Source of the DNA: Elusimicrobiota bacterium | GTDB taxonomy: Bacteria > Elusimicrobiota > Elusimicrobia > UBA1565 > UBA9628 | DNA: 11,628 nt | Assembly: GCA_028717525.1 (NCBI GenBank) | Contig: JAQUNT010000027.1 | Location: 1 to 11,628 of the forward strand | Reading direction: 5' to 3' | Shown here: one piece after another, positions 6,673 to 11,628 of the stretch | Layout: each line of letters starts with the position of its first letter | Numbering within the stretch: the first letter of the stretch is position 1 | The notes under the pieces: model-generated | Database searches by the model: none | What the model saw: the letters and a program-made list of their open reading frames with translations, nothing else | What the model was told of the DNA's origin: nothing | Translations under genes and position numbers: made by a program

Positions 6673-7607
6673 GCGTGCTGCGGCGGGTGCGGGTGCGGGT
6701 CCCGGCCTCCACCAGCAACATCGGGCCCGGCTTCGACTGCCTGGGCATGGCGCTGGGGCTCTACAACGAGCTCGAGGTCGAGATGCACTCCGAGGACGGC
6801 CCGCCCGTGGTGGAGATCGAGGGCGAGGGCGCGCAATGCCTGCCCAAGGACAAGAGCAACCTCATGGTCCGGGCCGCCCGCACGGTGGTGGCCGGGCGCT
6901 TCTCCAACCGCCTGGTCTTCAAGGCCCGCAACCGCATCCCGCTGGCCCGCGGCCTGGGCTCCAGCGCGGCCGCCATCGTGGCCGGCCTGTTCGCGGCCAA
7001 CCGGCTGATGGATCCCCCACCGCTCACGGACGAGCAGCTCTTCGACTACGCGGTGGTCCTGGAAGGCCATCCGGACAACGTGGCGCCCGCGGTCCGGGGC
7101 GGGGTCACGCTCTCCATCAAGGAGGCCAGGTCCTTGCGCACCGTGGCCCTGCAACCCCACAAGGACCTCGTTGCCGTGGTCTGCATCCCGGACTTCCGGC
7201 TGGAGACGGCCAAGGCCCGCGCCGTGCTGCCCGAGACCGTGCTGCGCGAGGCCGCGGTGGAGAACGTCGCGCGCGCCCTGCTGCTGGCCTCGGCCATCGA
7301 GCGCGGGCGCTGGCAGGACCTGGCCGCGGCCATGGGCGACCGCCTGCACCAGCCCTACCGCGCCCCGCTCATCCCGGGCCTGCGGGACGTGCTCCAGGCC
7401 GCTTTGGCCGCGGGCACCTGCGGGGCCGCGCTCTCCGGCTCGGGCCCGGCCGTGCTCGCGCTCTGCCGCCGGGGGCCGCAGGCGCGGGCCATCGGCGCGG
7501 CCATGGTCAAGGCCTTCGCCAAGCACAAGACCGCCAGCCGGGCGGAGGTCCTGCCCTTGGAGCGCTCCGGGGTGCGGGTCTCGACCCTCCAGCCGCGGGA
7601 GGCCTGA
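6669..7607 (+). CDS. thrB: Homoserine kinase (GHMP family)
   Basis: It phosphorylates homoserine with ATP to O-phosphohomoserine, the substrate of the threonine synthase encoded just upstream. The 312-residue product has the three GHMP motifs: the N-terminal VPASTSNIGPGFDCLGMALG, the ATP loop PLARGLGSSAAAIVAGL (residues 91-107) and the C-terminal ALSGSGPAVLAL (around 253-264). EGHPDNVAPAVRGGVTLS is characteristic of ThrB within the superfamily. The start is the GTG at 6669, which overlaps the thrC stop; a second GTG two codons later is also possible. Only a weak TAGG lies upstream, so coupling is likely. The TGA shares its A with the ATG of the hybrid kinase (TGATG at 7605-7609). The order hom-thrC-thrB is a common one in bacteria. 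Confidence 0.95.
   Translation: MSVLRRVRVRVPASTSNIGPGFDCLGMALGLYNELEVEMHSEDGPPVVEIEGEGAQCLPKDKSNLMVRAARTVVAGRFSNRLVFKARNRIPLARGLGSSAAAIVAGLFAANRLMDPPPLTDEQLFDYAVVLEGHPDNVAPAVRGGVTLSIKEARSLRTVALQPHKDLVAVVCIPDFRLETAKARAVLPETVLREAAVENVARALLLASAIERGRWQDLAAAMGDRLHQPYRAPLIPGLRDVLQAALAAGTCGAALSGSGPAVLALCRRGPQARAIGAAMVKAFAKHKTASRAEVLPLERSGVRVSTLQPREA
7597..7602 (+). promoter_or_regulatory. Ribosome binding site of the hybrid kinase gene (GGGAGG)
   Basis: GGGAGG lies inside the end of thrB with 4 bases (CCTG) before the ATG at 7607. The spacing is short, but the match is strong, unlike the leaderless-looking operon head at hom. It supports the ATG at 7607 as the start, although the same frame is open for a further 770 bases upstream through thrB. 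Confidence 0.6.
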
Positions 7608-9676
7608 TGGCCAGGATATTGATCGTGGACGACAACAACCAGAACCGCTACATCCTGGAGGTCGCCTTGAAAGGAGCCGGCCACGAGGTGGCCTCGGCCC
7701 GCAACGGGGTCGAGGCCCTGGAGTCGGCGCGGAAGGCCCCGCCGGAGCTCGTCATCTCGGACATCCTCATGCCGGTCATGGATGGCTATGAGCTCTGCCG
7801 GCGCTGGAAAGCGGACGAGCGGCTCAAGGACGCGCCCTTCATCTTCTACACGGCCACCTACACCGACCCCCGGGACGAGCAGCTCGGACTGCGCCTCGGG
7901 GCCGACCGGTTCGTGGTCAAGCTGGCCGAGCTCGAGCTCCTGCGGGACGTAGTGCGCGAGGTGCTGGAGAAGCGCCGCCAAGGGCAGGCCGCCGCGCCCG
8001 CGGAGCCCCAGGTCAAGGAGGAGGAAGCCCTCCAGGAGCACAGCGCGGCCGTGCTCCGCAAGCTGCAGAAGAAGCAGGCGCAGCTGGCGAGCGAGGTCGC
8101 GGCGCGCCGGTCGGCGGAGGAGGCCCTGCTGCGCAGCGAGGAGAGGCTCCGCCGGATCATCAAGATGGCGCCCGTGGCCATGGGCCTCGTCGCGCGCAGC
8201 GGAGAGATGTGCTTCCTCAATGACCGCTTCGTCGCGCTCTTCGGCTACACCATCGAGGACATCCCGACCTTCGAGGACTGGGTGCTCCGGGCCTACCCCG
8301 ACGAGGACTACCGCCGGCGCATCGTCCCGCCCTGGCTGGAGGCCGCGGAGCATTCAGCCCGCTTCGGAGACTACTTCCCCTCTGCCATGTACGAGGTGAC
8401 CTGCAAGGACAAGACGGTGCGCAGCGTCGAGATCTCAGGCATCACCTTAGGCGAGCACATCCTCGCCACCTTCGTGGACCACACCGAGCGCAAGCGCGCC
8501 GAGAAGGATAATGCTCTGCTGGAGGAGGAGGCCCGCCAGGCCCAGAAGATGGAATCCGTGGGCCGCCTGGCCGGCGGGGTGGCGCACGACTTCAACAACA
8601 TGCTCAGCGCCATCAACGGCTACGCGCAGCTGCTGCAGCAGAGCCTGCCCCCGGACGACCCCCGGCGCGCGGACGCGGAGCAGATTCTGGCCGCCGGGGC
8701 CCGGGCCGCCGTGCTCACCCGGCAGCTCCTGGCCTTCAGCCGCAGGCAGGTCCTCCAGCCCCGGGTGCTGGACCTCAACAACGCGGTCAGCGACATGACC
8801 AATATCCTCAAGCGCCTGCTGGGGGAGGACATCGTGCTGGAGACCCGGCTCGCGGCGCGGCCGTGCCTCGTCAAGGTGGACGCCGGGCAGATCGACCAGG
8901 TCCTGCTCAACCTCGCGGTCAACGCCCGCGACGCCATGCCCGGGGGCGGGACCCTGACGGTCGCGACGAACGCCGCAGCCACCCCGGACGGCCCCGGGCT
9001 GCCGCCCGGTCCCGCGGTCGTGCTGAGCTTCTCGGACACGGGCCTGGGCATGAGCGAGGAGGTGCTCAGCCACATCTTCGAGCCGTTCTTCACCACCAAG
9101 GAGCCGGGCAAAGGCACGGGCCTGGGCCTGCCCACGGTCTTCGGCATCGTCAAGCAGAGCGGCGGGGACATCCGGGTCAAGAGCGCTCCGGGCCGGGGCG
9201 CCTCCTTCAGCATCTACCTCCCCCAAGCCGAGCCCGAGGCCGCCCCCGAACCGCGGGACGCGGGGCCCCAGCCCCTGCCGCGAGGCCAGGAGACGCTCCT
9301 GTTCGTGGAGGACGAGGAGGCCGTGCGCAACCTGGCCCGCCGCGCCCTCACCGCGCACGGCTACCAGGTGCTCGCGGCCGCGGACGGACCCCAGGCCCTG
9401 GCCGCGCTGGAGCGGCACGGCCGGCCCGTGGACCTGCTGGTCACGGACCTGCTCCTGCCCGGCGGCATGAACGGCCGGGAACTGGCCCGCGCGGTGGCGG
9501 CCCGGGGGCTGGCGCCCAAGGTCCTCTTCATGTCCGGCTTTCCGGACGACACGGTCCTGAAGGACGGCCTCCTGGAACCGGGCCTGTCCCTCCTGCTCAA
9601 GCCGCTGACCCCGGAGTCCCTGCTGCGCCAGCTGCGCGAGGTGCTTGACGGTCCCGCGGCCCAGGCCCGGGCCTAA
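7607..9676 (+). CDS. Soluble hybrid histidine kinase (REC-PAS-HisKA-HATPase-REC)
   Basis: This 689-residue signalling protein has no membrane segment or signal peptide and should be cytoplasmic. Domains in order: receiver REC1 (about 1-120, acidic Asp8/Asp9, phosphoacceptor Asp52 in [11 protein letters not shown], Lys105); a charged coiled-coil linker (about 130-178); PAS (about 180-298); HisKA with His327 in [12 protein letters not shown]; HATPase with N box Asn439 ([10 protein letters not shown]), G1 Asp477 (SDTGLGM), F box EPFFTTK and G2 GTGLGL; and receiver REC2 (about 563-680, Asp614 in [12 protein letters not shown], Lys665 in LLLKPLTPE). REC1 has KL where most receivers have KP; REC2 keeps KP. 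All catalytic residues look intact. There is no DNA-binding or Hpt domain, so output must pass to a partner encoded elsewhere. Its ATG overlaps the thrB stop by one base, so it is probably co-transcribed with the threonine genes; a regulatory link is only inference. The PAS ligand is unknown. Confidence 0.92.
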   Translation: MARILIVDDNNQNRYILEVALKGAGHEVASARNGVEALESARKAPPELVISDILMPVMDGYELCRRWKADERLKDAPFIFYTATYTDPRDEQLGLRLGADRFVVKLAELELLRDVVREVLEKRRQGQAAAPAEPQVKEEEALQEHSAAVLRKLQKKQAQLASEVAARRSAEEALLRSEERLRRIIKMAPVAMGLVARSGEMCFLNDRFVALFGYTIEDIPTFEDWVLRAYPDEDYRRRIVPPWLEAAEHSARFGDYFPSAMYEVTCKDKTVRSVEISGITLGEHILATFVDHTERKRAEKDNALLEEEARQAQKMESVGRLAGGVAHDFNNMLSAINGYAQLLQQSLPPDDPRRADAEQILAAGARAAVLTRQLLAFSRRQVLQPRVLDLNNAVSDMTNILKRLLGEDIVLETRLAARPCLVKVDAGQIDQVLLNLAVNARDAMPGGGTLTVATNAAATPDGPGLPPGPAVVLSFSDTGLGMSEEVLSHIFEPFFTTKEPGKGTGLGLPTVFGIVKQSGGDIRVKSAPGRGASFSIYLPQAEPEAAPEPRDAGPQPLPRGQETLLFVEDEEAVRNLARRALTAHGYQVLAAADGPQALAALERHGRPVDLLVTDLLLPGGMNGRELARAVAARGLAPKVLFMSGFPDDTVLKDGLLEPGLSLLLKPLTPESLLRQLREVLDGPAAQARA

Positions 9677-9687
9677 GCCGCTCGGCT
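9676..9687. other. 12-bp perfect inverted repeat spanning two convergent stop codons
   Basis: AGCCGCTCGGCT begins on the last base of the kinase TAA and ends inside the stop codon of the convergent FAD oxidoreductase gene. Only 9 bases lie between the two genes. It could form a small hairpin (AGCC/GGCT with a 4-base loop) on either transcript, but no T tract follows on either strand. Any terminator role is therefore doubtful. Confidence 0.3.
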
Positions 9688-10843
9688 ACTTGAGCGCCTC
9701 GGCGGCCGCGAAATCCCGGTCCGGCCGCAGCTCCCGCAGGATCTCCGCGTCGCCCTCGGCCAAGGCGCCGGTGATCAGGCGCGCCACCAAGGCGCCCAGG
9801 CCGGGGCCGAGCATGTAGCCCTGCCCGCACATGCCCACCGCGTTGACGTAGCCTTCCAGGGTCCGGGAGGGACCCACGATCGGAGAGCCGTCCGGGGTGT
9901 TGGGATAGAGCCCGCGCCAGGTGCGGCGCACCTTGAGGTTCGTCAGCTTGGGAAGAAGCCCCACCATGCGGCGGGCCACCATGGGCAGGTAGGCGGAGGT
10001 CTCGCGCCGGTCCGTGCCGATCATGGGCGGCTCGGGCGTGATGCAGAAGATGACCTGGCCGTTGGCGCTCTGGTGGAAGTAGTAGTTGGCGGAGCCCGGC
10101 TCGCCCCGGATGTCCACCAGCATGGGCTTGAGGAAGCGCGCGGCCGGCTCCGTGATCCCGGCCTCGTGGCAGTCCGGGTTGACCGGGGCGTCCTGGCCGC
10201 CGGTCGCCGCCAGGGCCTTGGCCCAGGCTCCGGCGGCGTTGACCACGCAGGCCGTGGCGTAGCCGCCCTTGTCCGTGCGCACGCCCACCACCGCGCCCTT
10301 GCGGCGCATGATGCTGGTCACGCGCTCGTTGAACCGAAACTCCACGCCCAGGCCTTGGGCGCGCCTGTGGAAGGCCGCGTTGGTCAGCATGGGCGAGGCC
10401 GAGCCGTCCTGGGGGGAGTAGGTCCCGCCCAGCAGGCCCTCGGCGCGCAGGCCGGGCACCAGCTTGAGGAGGTCGTCGGCCTCGTACCACTCGATGTCGA
10501 GCCCGGCCTGCTTCTGCAGGACCAAGAGGTCCTTGAGCTTGCGGGCCTCCTCCTCGCGGTAGGCCACGAAGACGTAGCCGCCCTGGAACCATTCGATGTC
10601 CGTGCCGTGCATCTCCTTCCAGGTGGAGACCATGCGGATGGAGTCCAGGCAGAGCTTGATCTTGGCCGGGGCCGAGTGGGTCGCGCGCAGGCCGCCGATG
10701 GCGGCCTTGTTGCTGCCCTGGCCCGGGGAGGCGAACTGGTCGAGGCAGAGGACCTTGAGCTTGCGCTCGGCCAGGTGCATGGCGATGGGGGTGCCCACGC
10801 TGCCGGCGCCCACCACCACCGCGTCGTAGACCGCGGCCGCCAT
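9686..10843 (-). CDS. DAO-family FAD-dependent amine/imino-acid oxidoreductase subunit
   Basis: The 385-residue product belongs to the D-amino-acid oxidase/sarcosine oxidase-beta/glycine oxidase fold. The FAD dinucleotide motif is at the N terminus (VVVGAGSVGTPIA, residues 9-21), followed by LKVLCLDQ with the expected acidic residue at the end of the second strand. SNKAAIGGLR matches the flavin-proximal segment. VVNAAGAWA and, near the end, YPNTPDGSPIVG (313-324) and MCGQGYMLGPGLGALVA are family signatures. No signal peptide or membrane segment is present. The ATG at 10843 shares its A with the TGA of the upstream iron-sulfur gene (TGATG), and a GGAGG lies 10 bases upstream. The pairing with a 4Fe-4S/BFD protein points to a dehydrogenase complex, like opine, sarcosine, hydroxyproline, HcnABC or archaeal proline dehydrogenases, rather than an oxygen-using oxidase. 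The substrate cannot be assigned from motifs. Confidence 0.88.
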   Translation of the reverse strand: MAAAVYDAVVVGAGSVGTPIAMHLAERKLKVLCLDQFASPGQGSNKAAIGGLRATHSAPAKIKLCLDSIRMVSTWKEMHGTDIEWFQGGYVFVAYREEEARKLKDLLVLQKQAGLDIEWYEADDLLKLVPGLRAEGLLGGTYSPQDGSASPMLTNAAFHRRAQGLGVEFRFNERVTSIMRRKGAVVGVRTDKGGYATACVVNAAGAWAKALAATGGQDAPVNPDCHEAGITEPAARFLKPMLVDIRGEPGSANYYFHQSANGQVIFCITPEPPMIGTDRRETSAYLPMVARRMVGLLPKLTNLKVRRTWRGLYPNTPDGSPIVGPSRTLEGYVNAVGMCGQGYMLGPGLGALVARLITGALAEGDAEILRELRPDRDFAAAEALK

Positions 10844-11628
10844 CAGACGCCCCCCTCCAAAGCGCCCACCGAGGAGGGCGCCGCGTCCCGGGTCGGGCCC
10901 GAGCCCGTGGGCACCCCGGCGAAAGCGCCCAGGGGGACCTCCATGAATATGGGCCGCGCGGTCAGGGGCGTGACCTGCGCCAAAGGCACGCCCTCCTCGC
11001 GGAAAAGGCGCAGGAGCAGCGCGGGGCAGGTCTTGCCGCCGCAGGCGCCCATGCCGCAGCGGGTCAGGGCCTTGAGCTGGTTGAGGTCCCGGACCCCTTC
11101 GCGGATGAGCCGGCGCACCTCGCCCGCGCTCACCCGCTCGCAGCGGCAGACGATGTCGTCGTCCGAGACGCGCTGGACGTTCTCCTCCATGGCCTGGGCC
11201 ACCCAGGGGGCCTGGACCTGGATGCCCGCGATGCGCTTGGCGATCTCCGGCGGGGCCTTGACCTTCACCAGCAGGGCGTGGTCCGCGAACTTGGGCGCGC
11301 GGACCTTGAGCACCGGGACCTCGCCCAGGGGCTGGCCCAAGGTGTCGCGCACCGTCACCTGGTCGCCTTCCTTGATGGTGGCCTGGTCGAACTCGTAGGG
11401 GATGGAGACCACCACCCCGTCCGTGGCCTTCTTGCGGTAGTCCACCAAGGTCACGGCCAGGCCCGGGCAGACCGCCACGCACTGTTCGCAGGCGATGCAC
11501 TCCGAGCCGTCGAAGGTGGGCAGGCCCAGGATGTCGTCGCCCTCGATCTTGATGGCGCCCTTGGGGCAGATGGAGGTGCAGGGGTTGCAGGGGACCTCCT
11601 GGGAGCAGTGGAAGATGGGGAAGACCCC
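10843..11628 (-). CDS. 4Fe-4S ferredoxin/BFD-type [2Fe-2S] electron-transfer subunit, 5' end cut by window edge
   Basis: The open frame runs in from the right edge, and 261 residues are visible. The first visible cysteines are C8-x5-C14-x2-C17-x3-C21-P, followed by a canonical C44-x2-C47-x2-C50-x3-C54-P, so two [4Fe-4S] clusters are likely. A middle domain (about 65-150) has no cysteines. A BFD-like [2Fe-2S] domain follows, with CRC at 161-163 and CGMGACGGKTC at 191-201, as in the small or fused subunits of sarcosine, opine and HCN-synthase-type dehydrogenases. The tail is Gly- and Pro-rich. This layout suits a protein that takes electrons from the FAD subunit encoded next (TGATG overlap) to an NAD(P)-linked subunit, a quinone or another ferredoxin. 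The upstream neighbour lies outside the window and may be an NAD(P)/FAD oxidoreductase. The true start is not visible: the first ATG in the frame falls inside the BFD part, and a GTG near 11478 would cut through the second cluster. Confidence 0.85.
   Translation of the reverse strand, partial: GVFPIFHCSQEVPCNPCTSICPKGAIKIEGDDILGLPTFDGSECIACEQCVAVCPGLAVTLVDYRKKATDGVVVSIPYEFDQATIKEGDQVTVRDTLGQPLGEVPVLKVRAPKFADHALLVKVKAPPEIAKRIAGIQVQAPWVAQAMEENVQRVSDDDIVCRCERVSAGEVRRLIREGVRDLNQLKALTRCGMGACGGKTCPALLLRLFREEGVPLAQVTPLTARPIFMEVPLGAFAGVPTGSGPTRDAAPSSVGALEGGV
10854..10858 (-). promoter_or_regulatory. Possible ribosome binding site of the FAD oxidoreductase gene (GGAGG)
   Basis: GGAGG reads on the minus strand at 10858..10854, followed by a run of G, with 10 bases before the ATG at 10843. 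It lies inside the end of the upstream iron-sulfur gene and supports coupled translation of the pair. Confidence 0.45.

Noticed and set aside
6836..7606. Upstream extension of the kinase frame through thrB
   Set aside because: This part is the wrong frame of a well-supported homoserine kinase. The receiver domain begins directly at the ATG at 7607, which has a GGGAGG site.
10073..11398. Long plus-strand open frame opposite the FAD oxidoreductase and iron-sulfur genes
   Set aside because: Both minus-strand genes have intact motifs. The plus frame is an antisense artefact of high GC at third positions.

Overview
This is a gene-dense, very GC-rich (about 70% by eye) bacterial chromosomal segment. 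Every real gene is an ordinary bacterial family or a secreted protein with a recognisable signal peptide. I see no mobile element, CRISPR array, tRNA, rRNA or recombination site. The taxon cannot be fixed from sequence alone. The GC level, the short leaderless-looking promoters, type II fatty acid synthesis and a HisKA-type hybrid kinase fit a GC-rich Gram-negative lineage such as Elusimicrobiota or a deltaproteobacterial group. That is a low-confidence guess.

Layout, left to right. (1) A minus-strand pair: fabH (ketoacyl-ACP synthase III, 2087..1089), then a secreted NHL/Vgb-type beta-propeller protein that appears to start at a CTG overlapping the fabH stop and runs off the left edge. (2) A single plus-strand gene for an MBL-fold/beta-CASP ribonuclease-like protein (2135..3544), divergent from fabH. 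(3) A minus-strand gene for a small secreted protein of unknown function with an 11-residue tandem repeat (4327..3611), convergent with the nuclease gene. (4) A plus-strand threonine operon, hom-thrC-thrB (4364..7607), whose genes overlap by 4 bases at each junction. It continues through a 1-base TGATG overlap into a large soluble hybrid histidine kinase (REC-PAS-HisKA-HATPase-REC, 7607..9676). (5) A convergent minus-strand pair: a ferredoxin/BFD-type iron-sulfur protein cut by the right edge, then a DAO-family FAD oxidoreductase (10843..9686). They look like subunits of an amino- or imino-acid dehydrogenase.

How the parts work together: hom, thrC and thrB give three of the steps from aspartate semialdehyde to threonine (homoserine dehydrogenase, homoserine kinase, threonine synthase). 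Aspartokinase and aspartate-semialdehyde dehydrogenase are not in the window. The iron-sulfur and FAD proteins probably pass electrons from an amine substrate to an acceptor other than oxygen.

The most striking non-coding signal lies at the two divergent gene starts. All four genes there have a TANACT/TATAAT-like -10 hexamer exactly 6 or 7 bases before an ATG and no Shine-Dalgarno sequence, which predicts leaderless mRNAs. At two downstream, coupled genes (the kinase and the FAD oxidoreductase) purine-rich ribosome binding sites are visible instead. Within each divergent pair the -10 boxes are so close (12 and 22 bases apart) that the two promoters should compete for polymerase. I found no convincing wholly new multi-gene system; the best leads are this promoter architecture, the CTG-started propeller protein and the kinase coupled to the threonine operon.
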